64,000 nt of DNA from Lytechinus variegatus. Its lineage: Eukaryota > Echinodermata > Echinoidea > Temnopleuroida > Toxopneustidae. A program made the position numbers and the translations under genes. The stretch is from the NCBI RefSeq assembly GCF_018143015.1, contig NC_054742.1, positions 57,173,195 through 57,237,194 on the forward strand, read 5' to 3'. Position 1 is the first letter of the stretch; each line of letters opens with the position of its first letter. The notes under the pieces were generated by a model. The model was not told the DNA's origin and searched no databases. It saw only the letters and a program-made list of their open reading frames with translations. This document shows positions 13,755 through 25,165 of this stretch, piece after piece.

Positions 13755-13996
13755 ATTACGGAATAGGAATATGGAACAAGAACAATGCATTGTCGCCATT
13801 GGGCGTCAATGCAATTACGGAATAGGAATATGGAACAAGAACAATGCATTGTCGCCATTGGGCGTCAATGCAATTACGGAATAGGAATATGGAACAAGAA
13901 CAATGCATTGTCGCCATTGGGCGTCAATGCAAAGAAGATTACGGAATAGGAATATGGAACAAGAACAATGCATTGTCGCCATTGGGCGTCAATGCA
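13755..13996. repeat. Four 59-bp hairpin units, end of monomer 7
   Basis: Units at 13755-13813, 13814-13872, 13873-13931 and 13938-13996, the last separated by AAGAAG. They appear essentially identical, which suggests recent expansion. They follow a GAA tract of about 40 bp. There are no unique spacers, so this is not CRISPR-like. Confidence 0.9.
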
Positions 13997-16900
13997 ACTA
14001 GAACTGCAATCGTTTCAGAACGATGTGCATGCATTGACGCCTCTGATTTAATAGAGGGCAAGAAACAGGAGGAGATCAAGAGAAAACTCTAGATGATATA
14101 CATTCTCAAAATATTAGAGGGCGCTATTTTTTAAAAGAATGGTCACTGATGCGTAATACACAGTTGGAGTACATGTACGTGAAACGATACAATTGGCAAA
14201 CCCTGAAAACATGAGACCAAAATAAATTCAAACAAGGAAGTTATGGCAATTTAACTATTTCAAGACTTTGCAATAGAAGGCGCTATTTCTAAAGGTTATG
14301 GTCCCTAATTATGAACAGTATGTCTACCAAATCAGAATGAATTTGGATGAGAAACGGAGGCAGGAGAGGACTAACAAAAATTACATGTTAAATTGGATTT
14401 TGGCAGATTTTGCTTTTCATAGGAAATTACATTCTCGAGTCAAACAAATTTCGTCCATTTTTAGACCATGTGGCCACTGAAGAAAGAGAGAGAGAGAGAA
14501 AGACGCAGAGAGAGTAATAGAAATAAGCATACAAATTCGCTGACAATTCATCAACGTAACCCAGTGTTAAGTACATACCAGAATGATGTGCATGCATAAA
14601 CTGAGTTTATCGCCTTACTGGACAAATGGCGTGCCATAGTAGTTCGTTTTTGTGCGAAACCGATGCAATAGACACTGTGTACAATTCTGTTGTTGATAAT
14701 GTGTACATAGTGAGCAGTATACCATGTGTTCAGATTGACTTATCTTGAAATTTTCTGTTGTGACCTATGTCGTATTTGGTATCACTGGAAAGAGTATTCC
14801 AATGCGGTGACATTGATACCACTTTTATTTTTGAGCAGGCAATAGACCGGAAATAAATGCCATATAAAGAAAGACATTAAAAATGAAGGTTTTGCACAAT
14901 AATTTGAAGCTGACGTCAGATTTTTGTCAGTTTTTGTTACAAAAGGTTGACGAACGGTTGAAGTATATATCAATACTCATATCAGCCAAGTTAGAAAGAA
15001 TAAGCTTGAATAATAAGGAAATAAGAGCAAGTTGAAGTTGTGCTGGCATTAAAGTGCATTTTGGGGTATTTTGCTGATTTTCGGGAGCATTTTTCAGATA
15101 TTTCGTCAGTTGTAAGGTATATATTTTTTTAAATGGCATGAAAGATCATATCTTGAAGACCCTAAATTCAAAAAAGGGTACGGGTTTGGCCACGCATGAC
15201 GCAATGAGGAGCATTCAAAGGTAAGCGTTTTTGAAACTTTAGAGGGCGCTATTTCGATGACGGAAGGTCAATGATGCGTGAAAACTCAGTAGCCTGTATG
15301 TTATGATACCGTAATCAATTCTTGAAATAATGAGTTCAAAATGAATCAAAACAAGAAAGTTATGGCCATTTTACGAATTTATGACTTTACATTTCAATAA
15401 ATATGACGTTTTTGAAGGAAGGCTATTTCGGATTTGAATTTAGGACATGAAGATGGCATTTTGAAGGTCAGGTTATGCGTCGCAGATGATAGAGAAAGTC
15501 TTGGACTATCTATAGCAATTTGTTAGAAGTCTGTAGCATGCAGGATAATTGAGATATGAAAGAATGAAGAATGGTATGCAAATGGACTTGAAATTGACAA
15601 AATGGCGCCTGGATGGTCATGCATGAGTGATTTTGGAAAATGGAAGACGAGAGGCACAACTAGGGATGCTGGACAACATGTGTACCAAATTTGGATGAAT
15701 TTGGATGAGGGACGGAGTCAGGGTAGAGCTAACAAAATCATGTATTAAACAAATGGGATTTTGGTGGAAGAAGAAGAAGATTACGGAATAGGAATATGGA
15801 ACAAGAACAATGCATTGTCGCCATTGGGCGTCAATGCAAAGAAGACTAGAACTGCAATCGTTTCAGAACGATGTGCATGCATTGACGCCTCTGATTTAAT
15901 ATAGGGCAAGAAACAGAAGGAGATAGAGAGAAAACTCTAGATGATATACATTCTCAAAATATTAGAGGGCGCTATTTTTTTAAAGAATGGTCACTGATGT
16001 ATAAAACACAGTTGGAGTATGTGAAATGATACAATTGGCAAACCCTGAAAACATGAGACCAAAATAAATTCAAACAAGGAATTTATGGCAATTTAACTAT
16101 TTCAAGACTTTGCATGAGAGGGCGCTATTTCTAAAGGTTATGGTCACTAATTATGGACAATATGTCTATCAAATCAAAATGAATTTGGATGAGAAACGGA
16201 GGCAGGAGAAGACTAACAAAAATTACATGTTAATCAAATTGGATTTTGGCAGATTTTGCCTTCCATAGGAAGTTACATTCTCGAGTCAAACAAATTTCGT
16301 CCATTTTTAGACCATGTGGCCGCTGAACAAAGAAAGAGAGAGAGAGATAAAGACGTAGAGAGAGTAATAGAAATAAGCATACAAATTCACTGACAATTCA
16401 TTAACGTAACCCAGTGTTAAGTACATATCAGAACGATGTGCATGCATGAACTGAGTTTATCAAGGCAATAGACACTGTGTACAATTCTGTTGTTGATAAT
16501 GTGTGCATAGTGAGCAGTATACCATGTGTTCAGATTGACTTATCTTGAAATTTTCTGTTGTAACCTATGTCGTATTTGGTATCACTGGAAAGAGTATTCC
16601 AATGCGGTGACATTGATACCACTTTTATTTGTGCGCAGGCAATAGACCGGAAGTAAATGCCATATAAAGAAAGACATTAAAAATGAAGGTTTTGCACAAT
16701 AATTTTAAGCTGACGTCAGCAATTTGTTAGTTTCTGTTACAAAATATTAACGAACTGTTGAAGTATATATCAATACTCAGATCTGCCAAGTTAGAAAGAA
16801 TAAGCTTCAATAATAAGGAAATAAGAGCAAGTTGAAGTTGTGCTGGCATTAAAGTGCCTTTTGGGGTATTTTGCTGATTTTCTGGAGCATTTTTCAGATA

Positions 16901-17591
16901 TTTCGTCAGTTGTAAGGTATATATTTTTTTAAATGGCATGAAAGGGCATATCTTGAAGACCCTAAATCCAAGAAAGGGTACGAGTTTGGCCATGCATGAC
17001 GCAATGAGGAGCATTCAAAGGTAAGTGTTTTTGAAACTTTAGAGGGCGCTATTTCAATGGCGAAAAATCAGTGATGCGTGAAAACTGAGTAGTATGTATG
17101 ATATGGTACTGTAATCAACTCCTGAATATATGAGCTCGAAATGAATAAAAACAAGAAAATTATGGCCATTTTACGATTTTTTGACTTTACATTTTAATAA
17201 ATATGAAGTTTTTGAAGGAAGGCTATTTCGGATTTGAATTTAAGGCATGAAGATGGCATTTTGAAGGTCAAGTTATACGTCGCAGATGACGGAACAACTC
17301 TTGGACTATCTATAGCAATTTGTTAGAAGTCTTTAGCATGCAGGATAACTGAGATATGAAAGAATGAAGAATGGTATGCAAATGGACTTGAAATTGACAA
17401 AATGGCGCCTGGATGGTCATGCATGAGTGATTTTGGAAAATGGAAGACGAGAGGCACAACTAGGGATGCCGGACTACATGTCTACCAAATTTGGTTGAAT
17501 TTGGATGAAGGACGGAGTCAGGGTAGAGCTAACAAAACCATGTGTTAAACAAATGGGATTTTGGTGGAAGAAGAAGAAGAAGAAGAAGAAG

Positions 17592-17709
17592 ATTACGGAA
17601 TAGGAATATGGAACAAGAACAATGCATTGTCGCCATTGGGCGTCAATGCAATTACGGAATAGGAATATGGAACAAGAACAATGCATTGTCGCCATTGGGC
17701 GTCAATGCA
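17592..17709. repeat. Two 59-bp hairpin units at the array's right end
   Basis: Units at 17592-17650 and 17651-17709. The array stops exactly at the end of the second unit, where unrelated AT-rich DNA (TAAACTTAATAAAG) begins, so the 59-bp unit marks the array terminus. Confidence 0.9.
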
Positions 17710-17710
17710 A

Positions 17711-18570
17711 TAAACTTAATAAAGAGAGGTAAGGGTCGTGTAACTCTCGATTAAATTTGTAATTCAATTGAGAAAAAGTAGTTTTTCTTGCTCCCTCCCC
17801 TACTATCTAAAGACACTGCCCCCTGTAATAATTACAACATTCTCATATTAAATACGACGGATGAGTAATTATCCCGGTATTGCCACTAAGCACCTAAAGC
17901 GATTCAGATAAATGCTATTTAATGTCATGAATTCCTAACGCAATTAAGCTTTTAGCTCCAATAAGGATAATTAATGTACGCCATGAGCAAAAGAGACACT
18001 TTTATTGGATTAAAATTTTAAAAGCTAAAACAGACTAAATGAATTAGGAAAATCTATTCGCAAATCAATGAGTTGACATAAAAACACTTTATTTTATTGG
18101 CAAAAAAATAATTAAAATAGAAATAAAAAGGGTACATGCTGTGCTTGCTGTTTATATCTACAGCAAATTGGAATTGGGAGGTTTTTCACACACAAAATAT
18201 CTTCGCTTTGAATGCTAAAAAGCATAAATATACAACATAAGAAAACACACACACTGAACGATATCACTGTTTATACTCCAACAATGAAGCAAGATTGAAA
18301 CTGGAAGCAACCTATTTGCATTAGCATGAACGAAGCGTTTTTGTGTCCTAAAAATAAACCTTAAAACATTCTATATTAATTTGATAACGAATGTGTTTAA
18401 ATATATATATATCTTTTTTCAACTAGATAATGAATGAAAGTGATACCACTTCCTTCTTTTTAATTGTTATTTCTTTTCCATGACGTCACAAGAGGGGACC
18501 TTGGCATAGAATCAGGTTTCGACGCAACAGGGAAGTAAAAACCTCAGGAACTTCATCCTTCACTTATTTC
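17711..18570. other. Array right flank, no gene seen
   Basis: AT-rich DNA with an (AT)n run near 18401-18412 and TGACGTCA at 18481-18488. No exon or RNA gene recognised. Confidence 0.5.
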
Positions 18571-18574
18571 TTAA

Positions 18575-19141
18575 AGGTATTGGTTAATTTTTTTTTTTTT
18601 TTTTTTAGAAAACCTGAGCTGCTAGTCTCTATTTGCCGAAAGTGTATGTGATATATGTTGAAAGAATGAAACCCTAAAATCACTATCTACTGCTTCAAAC
18701 AAATGAAAATAAATTGACCGGAAACAACATTCCAATTTTACCCCATGCACTACATGTTTTTTTATTGAACTCCCCAAGAGATAAATCACATTTTGATTCA
18801 TCAGTAAAAAAAAAAAAAAAATCTTAATAAAAGTCTGCATGAGTTTTTTTTTACCCTGGGTGCTTTCCCATCCATATGACTAATATTGAATACATAACAC
18901 ACATCAAAGTTCGATTTTTTTTCTTTAATATCACCTTTATTATAGTGTTAGCCTATGTCTTTAAATTCATATTCTATTTTCTCAAACATTTCATTTTCCG
19001 GTCACTTCAGTGTAACTACATGATGCACTCGTGGGAGGAATGCATGCGAAACTGCATGTAGAGAAACAATAATGTGATTAATGACGCTATGATGGCGCGA
19101 AGGCGTTTTTCAAATTGTCTGTCAAGTGTTGAGTAATCGCT
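18575..19141. repeat. Possible decayed TTAA-flanked foldback
   Basis: TTAAAGG at 18571 and CTTTAAG at about 19140-19146 could be the ends. Internal inverted matches such as TGACCGGAAA versus TTTCCGGTCA support a decayed foldback, but the termini pair poorly. Poly-T and poly-A runs are inside. The short ORFs here look accidental. Confidence 0.35.
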
Positions 19142-19639
19142 TTAAGAAAATACGAGATTATCCGGATTCATCCATTGACCTTTAGTGTGGCAATGTGGGC
19201 ATTGTGAATTTTATTTCTAAAAAAATTGGGTTAATTCTAGGAAATCATTTAGCATTTACAAACGTTGGGTAAAACGTTGGTTAATGGGAATCACCTACCC
19301 ACATGACCAATGGATAAGAATAATTTCCCACAATGTCAAGTAATTCAGTAAAACAACTTTTTTTGCTCAGATATACGGCAGAGGCGGCTACAGGGTATTT
19401 TGATAGGATGGATGGGATGCCCGGCCTGAAGGTGACGTCATAGAGGGGTAATACTACAGTTATACGGCTAGACCTCTATTTTTTACTCTTTACTTCCTCT
19501 TTTATTACTTTCCCCTAATATTAGGAAATAACACAGGGCGATTGCTCCCTGTCCCCGGTACCTCACCCCGGTAGCTTAATGAGCCCAAAAGTTTTGATGG
19601 CGGCAGAAAATGACATATGATGTAAGATTTCTATAATAA

Positions 19640-19865
19640 ACATTTTTTTTAAATGCCCACGAGTAAAGCAAGCGAGCTAAAATTGTGACTGTTTTAATAC
19701 GAAAATCTTATTTTGAGACAGATTTTGACGTAATCAATATTCAGAAAGGAATAAATTCAACTCGGTTTCCTTTCCTTTTCCCTCCTTTTCTGCTTTTTCT
19801 TTTTACTTGGTCGTGAAATTTGTTGGGGTCCATGGCCTTCAAGCCCCCCCCCCCCATCAGTCAGC
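19640..19865 (+). repeat. Dispersed repeat with poly-C end, copy 1
   Basis: Shares TTACGAAAATC-like sequence, AGATTTTGACxTAAT, a pyrimidine stretch, GGTCGTGAAA and a terminal poly-C run with the reverse complement of 53095-53355. A third relative is at about 29985-30212. Probably a non-autonomous element. Confidence 0.55.
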
Positions 19866-19900
19866 TAGTGCCTAACCCCTATCAAAATGTCCTGACACTG

Positions 19901-20140
19901 CACAGCAAAAACTATGGTGTTAAACCGGTGTACATGGAGGACCACACCAGTTATTTTACACCGGTGTTAAATTGGTGGTGTTAGTTTTACACCTATAGGT
20001 GTTATTACAACACCTTTTGTTGTTACATTTACACTCTTTAGTGTTATGTTTAATCTCTAGGGTGTAATTTTAACACCTCAGGGTGTGGTCCTCTATTAAC
20101 ACCACTTGATGTCAGTTTTAACACCGCAGTTTTTACAGTG
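19901..20140. mobile_element. CACTGTAAAAA-type MITE, copy 2
   Basis: Reverse-oriented copy of the element at 99-325. The right end is TTTTTACAGTG (to 20140); the left end, CACAGCAAAAACTATGG, is mutated. It carries the same chain of GGTGTT/AACACC words, including ACACCTATAGGTGTT. About 240 bp and non-coding. Confidence 0.8.
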
Positions 20141-20393
20141 TGCCCTTATAATAAGGAAAGATTGAATTTCAAGTTACAGGAACGGAATTTCCTTGTTTAC
20201 AGTTTGTATATTCAAGCTACAATGGTAAACCGATATGATTATGTTGTCACAAACGGCCCCCCAAAAAAAACAGAAAGAAAGAATAACTGAATAGAATGAC
20301 AAGATAATCATGATGATTTTTGTGATAAGTAATACAAATTGTATAATGATGGACCGCAGATGTATGACGCCAATTATCTGTAAGAAACCCTAA

Positions 20394-20950
20394 ACGACAA
20401 GTCCACCCCAACGGAAACGTGATTTGAATAAAAAGATACACATTTCATGAGCATAACAATGAAAATTTCATCAAAAATCGGTTGTAAATAAACATAAAAA
20501 TGACATTTTTTACTTTCGCTTAATTTCACAAACATGCAATTATAAGCACATCCTGGTCGGTGTGCAAATGAGGAGACTGATGACGTCACCCACCCACTAT
20601 TTCTTTTATATTTTATCATATGGAATATTATATTTTTCTCCTCATTGTTCTGTGAGACAAAGATTGATTCCTTTCTGAACATGTGATATTACCATGGTTA
20701 ATGTCTAATTGGTAAAAAATGAAATACTGTATAGTTCAAACAATAAAAAAATAGTGAGTGATGTACATCATTGAATCTCTCATGTGCCTATCACTGAGTT
20801 GTGCATAACTGTTTCGTGAAAAATAAGCGAAATAAGCGAGAATGGTATTTTACGTTTTAGATAAATTTTCAACGTTTTTCTTTTTTAGATTTTTCTCTAT
20901 TGATTGAAATCAACATTTTTCTATTTTTCTTGGGTAAACTTGACCTTAAA
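20394..20950. mobile_element. Foldback element (ACAAGTCCACCCC family), copy 1
   Basis: Left end CGACAAGTCCACCCCAAC, right end GGGTAAACTTGACCTTAAA. Left arm words (TTTGAATAAAAAG, ATCAAAAATCGG, GCAAATGAGGAGACTGATGA) recur as diverged complements in the right arm or in sister copies at 51210-51768 and 52200-52806. The terminal TTAA is mutated on the left. Carries TGACGTCA at 20581. The ORFs inside are incidental. Confidence 0.75.
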
Positions 20951-20976
20951 AAACGCCGGGCACCCACAATACGTCA

Positions 20977-21272
20977 CACCAGGGGCGGATCCAGGATTTT
21001 TCGAAGGGGGGGGCACATTTTCCAGAGGCAAAATTTGAAAAGCCCCCCCAAAAAAAAAATAAAAAATATAAGGATTTAAACAAAGAATTAAGACGATTCC
21101 GTCCACGAAATATTTGACAGGCAAAAAAAAATCCAAAAAAGGCCTACACTTTCTAAGGGGGGGGGGCACACTTTTGTTTTAACGACATTTTTACATTACA
21201 AATTTTAATTATGCCTCTCAAAGGGGGGTGGGGCATGGGCCGGCTGTGCCCCCCCCCCTGGATCCGCCAGTG
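20977..21272. mobile_element. GGCGGATCCAG-ended MITE
   Basis: Left CACCAGGGGCGGATCCAGG and right CCCTGGATCCGCCAGTG form inverted ends around a body rich in G7-G9 and C7-C10 runs. It sits 26 bp from the end of the preceding foldback. Half-remnants with the same end occur near 28890-28925 and, more decayed, near 26150-26240. Confidence 0.7.
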
Positions 21273-21519
21273 CGCCACACCTAATTAAGAAGGTAACATA
21301 CCAGAATAACATATTAAAATAAGCCATTAAACATTGATGAGCTAGGGAAAATAAAGATAGTTCTTGCAAACATCAGCGCCTGAAATAACAAAGTTCAAGG
21401 GATTTCTTGGAAATTTGATTTACTTTCATTCACGAGTAATAAAGATCCGCATCGATCTTAGTCTCAGCGAATAAAGGATATTATGTGATATATCACAAAT
21501 TAAACTTAGAATGATAATA

Positions 21520-21900
21520 TCAAAGCTGGAGCGAATTGATTTACACTGTGTGTTCTCTCTCATTTACTGTGCGTTATATAAATGACTAGTCTTAAAGGAC
21601 CTTTGGAGATATCTGGATAAATACGATATAGACATGATACTAGTATAGGATAAATTAGTATATAATTTTACTGCGTTGAGAAAGCTGAAATGTTTTGGGA
21701 TAGGTATCTGTTTTGCTCTGTGGTAACGTAATTATTGCGATATGAATGTTTAAAGTAGTGAATTATATAAGTGGGCCTTTATTACAAGCCTATACTCTAC
21801 ATTGTATTATTGGTAGTGAACCTGGCCAGATAGGAGTAGTAGAGAACGTGAAGCGGAGCTATTACGGCTGTTGGTTCGTATATATATGCCCTTTAAATAA
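21520..21900. repeat. Dispersed ~370-bp repeat, copy 1
   Basis: Starts AAAGCTGGAGCGAA and ends GTTGGTTCGTA...ATGCCCTTTAAA. Ordered matches to 46224-46576 include CTGTGTGTT, GATAAATTAG, GGCCT...TTACAAG and CCAGATAG. The copies are substantially diverged. No coding signal. Confidence 0.6.
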
Positions 21901-22123
21901 TGCTCTACATGCTCTATATAAGGTTGGTTCAACTCGGTTGAATAAAATTAAGTCAAATATATCAAGAAATGTGATTATAGCCCATTGTCATGAAGTAAGA
22001 TCATGATACATGCATTGTTATTATTATCATTTAAAGAGAATTCTCTGGTCAAATTTTTTTATCACAAAAAGAGAGTGATCCCAAGATGAATTGTAATAGT
22101 CGAATGATTAATCATTAGCTTAA

Positions 22124-22586
22124 AGGGAAAGTTCACCCTGACAAAAAGTTTATTACCGAAGGTTTGAGAAAAATCCGTTAAAGAAAACAAAGTTATTAGA
22201 ATTTTAATTAATTGATTAGTGACGTCATATGCAAGTAGCTTTCCAACATATCGTACGGTAAAAATCAATGGAATATCATTTTCTCAGAAAATTGAAAATG
22301 GATTTTATTGTTCCTTTAGTATATCAATAGAAAAATAATTTCACACCCGTTCCTAAAAAGAAAACAAAATTAAGTCATCACGAACCATCAAGAAATTCAA
22401 ATTTAAGCATTTTATATTACATAACATATTGAGCAGCTGCTCGTTTATGACGTCACAAATCCAAAACTTGAAATTTTAATAACTTTCTTAATCTATATTG
22501 GATTTTCCTCAAACCTTCACCAATATTCTTTTATTATTTTTCTGCTATTTTTTTGCAACAAACTTTCTTCAGGCTGAACTTTACCT
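22124..22586. mobile_element. TTAA-flanked foldback (AGGGGAAGTTCACCC family), copy 1
   Basis: TTAA at 22120-22123 and 22587-22590. Ends AGGGAAAGTTCACCCTGA and TTCAGGCTGAACTTTACCT. Each arm holds a TGACGTCA palindrome (22220 and 22448) next to AGCAGCTG-like or AAGTAGCTT sequence. Sister copy at 34810-35254. The minus-strand ORF inside has no independent support. Confidence 0.85.
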
Positions 22587-22590
22587 TTAA

Positions 22591-23065
22591 ATAGTGAAAT
22601 ATTATGTGTTTTATAGTGTTACGTTTTATCCGTCTTGAATTTGATGAAATGGATGTAATATCGATATACATCATATTTTGGGGAAACTAAAAAAATGGAT
22701 CGAATTACATCAACTGTTAGGTCCAACTATGACTAAAATTGTAGTCGTGCTAGGATGTATTATTATCAACATTATTATAATTATTCATTTTTATAAGATT
22801 AATCCACTAAACATTTAATTCCCTTCGAATGAAATGGAATTATTCGCACACAATATAATTAAGCATATACAAATCTCTTTTGCGTTTGGACTTTGAAAAA
22901 TATATTGACTTGATTAATTAGACCAATAACACAACCGATCGTTCAAACAAAAGGACACAATTAACCATTCCATCGCCGCTGTGCATAATATTGATTTCAG
23001 AGCCTGTAGAATGTATAGGCTAGAGCCATAAGTGATTGAAATGTATAAAAAAAATGTTTACTCAC
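22591..23065 (-). other. Intronic DNA downstream of a first coding exon
   Basis: AT-rich, repeat-poor DNA immediately 3' (minus strand) of the exon at 23066-23168, so presumably its intron 1. No further minus-strand exon with credible splice sites was recognised here or down to 17711. Confidence 0.5.
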
Positions 23066-23168
23066 CCATTTCTTTCTCTTCTCCATTTTCAAAGTAGGTG
23101 AACTTAACTGTCTTATTGCTTGCATTGATGGGTCCTGGGGCTCCAGCCGGGGCTGCTGCGGTCGCCAT
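23066..23168 (-). CDS. First coding exon of an unidentified gene
   Basis: Too short to show as a long ORF, but well supported. The minus-strand ATG at 23168 has a good context (ACG before ATG, G at +4) and an in-frame stop (TAG) three codons upstream. The exon encodes 34 residues plus one base and ends at a consensus donor, G|GTGAGT (donor GT at 23065-23064), leaving phase 1. The peptide starts MATAAAPAGAPGP, runs through INASNKTVKFTYFENG and ends EEKEM. It has no hydrophobic signal sequence: a short Ala/Pro leader, then a charged segment with a possible beta strand. I do not recognise the family. The continuation must lie at lower coordinates, either before the window or in exons I could not identify. 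The CpG-rich 5' flank fits a broadly expressed promoter. Confidence 0.7.
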
Positions 23169-24170
23169 CGTCGGCTAGGTGATCCTTTCCTATTTCAAAG
23201 AAAAGCTCTAACACCTTACACCCAAGGGGTTAATTTCCAATCACTCTATGATGTAGAGGTTCACGAAACCTTCGTGGCGCAACTATAATCTCCAAGAGTT
23301 AAATCCGAAAAGTTAAACGAAACAGGCAAGAAATTCTTCAATCTGCGTTTCAGTTTTTCTCAACCAAGGTGCAACTCCATTGATATTATTCCTTCAAACT
23401 ACAATTGGTTTTATTCGATATCATGCATGAACTACGAACTCCGGGTGATAGCCTTGTGCAAATAGACACTGCCCCTGATAACAACTTACGTTGACCGTGC
23501 GTCGTTATGCGTGCTCGATAACGAATAGGCCTACTGTCCGAGAGTTGGCGTTGAATCTTTGTGTGTTGTTCTTCCCGCGCGCTTCACGATCGTTTCTGAG
23601 CGAGTAGACGAGCTGTGAAGCGATGTCGTCTGCTACGAAATGGCGTGCGAACACCAAATCCTGTACGCCCTAAATGACGCCAATCATAAGACGCCGAGGG
23701 GACACCGGGCGGAGGACGGTCGAAAATGCTGTAAGCTGTAAACAATATCCCGAGGCGATTTATGATTTACAATTCTATCATGACCATCCACAGAAGTTTG
23801 AGCGTTTCAAATGAATTTCAAACAGTGGCTCCTTGCCCTTGCATGTAGAGTGAAAACACAAGGTCGGGCAGTCTCTTTTAAATTTTTCAGATTTTAGGTT
23901 TTCAGCAATCAAAATATTAACAACCTTAATAAAACGACGTACATTTTCTGCTCACTCCAACTCTCAACGTTGGGTCTTACCCTTGGTCAATACCAGCGAT
24001 GTTATTCTCCTGGTTGTATTTGAACTGGTCAGAGAGTTGTCATGAATGAAGATATATTTACAAAGGGGATACGACGGATCGAGCGGGCGGAGAATAGCAA
24101 CCATGAAAGATGAGTGGAGATCCTGTGTCAATAGACACAATACTGAGAAAGATAAACAGTTACCGTTGCA
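23169..24170 (-). promoter_or_regulatory. CpG-rich promoter/5' UTR region of the minus-strand gene
   Basis: Richer in G+C and CpG than anywhere nearby, with CCCGCGCGCTTCACGATCG near 23574 and CGCCGAGGGGACACCGGGCG near 23691. It lies directly upstream of the ATG at 23168. No TATA box stands out and the start site cannot be placed from sequence alone. Confidence 0.5.
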
Positions 24171-24174
24171 TTCA

Positions 24175-24432
24175 GTTTCGACGGAATATTGTTCCTAACA
24201 AGAAGCCTCCTTGATAATTATTCCAGTTTCTTCTTTTATTCTGTGAAGGGTATACTAAGGAAGGGTGTGACTTTGCATGTTCTAAAAGTAAACTCGTGTG
24301 TTTCGACCGAAAATTGTTCGTATCAAGAGCCTATAAAAGCGAAGCTATCTTGGTGATTATTCCAGCTTCTGCTTTTATTTTATGAAAGGCATACCCAGGA
24401 AAGGGTACGGTATTGCATGTTCTGGAAATACA
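24175..24432. repeat. Diverged tandem duplication, ~125 bp x 2
   Basis: Copy 1 about 24175-24298, copy 2 about 24299-24432. Shared in order: TTTCGAC.GAA.ATTGTTC, CAAGA.CC, TTATTCCAG.TTCT.CTTTTATT, TGAA.GG.ATAC, GCATGTTCT. Probably non-coding. Confidence 0.65.
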
Positions 24433-24929
24433 ACTTTTATCGGTTCTGTCTCGCCTCTGAACTCTGTTGATCTGCTCTTGACAACAAAGCGTTGATCACT
24501 GTCATCGGCAATGAACCTCGTTGTCATTTGACGCCGAGATGTGTCGAGTCAAAGAGGACTGTGTAGTCTTCAGAGTGTATCCTGGTGGCATCATCAACCG
24601 AGTGGGTGTTCCATCACATCCGCATCATCGTCCCTGCGAAATCGAAAATCCAAAAAGAGAGTCTCAGATAACGATGGCCCGGTGAAACGATAATATTGAG
24701 AAGTCTACACAAGCGAGAAGGAACTCATGAAAGTATAGATTCAAAAGGAGTGACATTAAGAAATCGCCACTGACTTCATTGGCAAATTATCAGAATTACA
24801 TTTATTATGTAGAGTGTACAATAATCAACTCTGGAAAAAAGCAAACTGTGTCAATCACTGCTGTCTCATTAGCCGACTAAAGCCTCGGATTAACTAAAAA
24901 AAAGTTTCCAATGTTATCTCAAAGATCTG
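24433..24929. other. Upstream region, no gene seen
   Basis: Moderately CpG-containing DNA continuing the minus-strand gene's 5' side. A further untranslated exon is possible, but no splice pair is convincing. Confidence 0.4.
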
Positions 24930-24934
24930 AATTT

Positions 24935-25165
24935 CTGAATAAAACATGGGGGTTAAATATCATAAGATTCCAAACGGTGAACTTTCCAAGTGATGTGCTT
25001 TCTTCTAAAAACTACTATATGCGATAGAATTCACCAAAATACAGATTAACTAGAAAAGCTATGGCACAAAACATGGGGATTAAATCTCATGAAGTTCCAA
25101 AGGATGAACTTTCAAAAGTGTGCTTTTCCTCAACGTTCGCGATGAAATTCGCCAACACAGATCTC
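24935..25165. repeat. Diverged tandem duplication, ~120 bp x 2
   Basis: Copy 1 about 24935-25050, copy 2 about 25066-25165. Shared in order: AAAACATGGGG.TTAAAT.TCAT, GTTCCAAA.G.TGAACTTTC, GTG.TTT.CT, GCGAT.GAATTC.CCAA.A.AGAT. Short ORFs across it are not shared by both copies in one frame. Confidence 0.65.

Larger units (their letters stand above)
2416..17710. repeat. Nine-copy tandem array, ~1.56-1.87-kb monomers
   Basis: Nine head-to-tail monomers, each beginning ACTAGAACTGCAATCG. Starts are at 2416, 3996, 5559, 7213, 8848, 10417, 12160, 13997 and 15845; lengths are 1580, 1563, 1654, 1635, 1569, 1743, 1837, 1848 and 1866 bp. Length variation comes mostly from the GAA tract at the monomer end, from 0-4 copies of a 59-bp unit at the junction, and from an extra ~160-225-bp block in monomers 6, 8 and 9. 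Each monomer contains diverged internal modules marked AGAGGGCGCTATTT. No reading frame is preserved in all copies, so I treat the array as non-coding satellite-like DNA. The right end coincides with the end of a 59-bp unit; the left end lies after a purine-rich stretch. Confidence 0.92.

Noticed and set aside
13755-13996. Regular 59-bp repeats as a CRISPR array
   Set aside because: Units are directly adjacent with no unique spacers, in animal DNA without cas genes.
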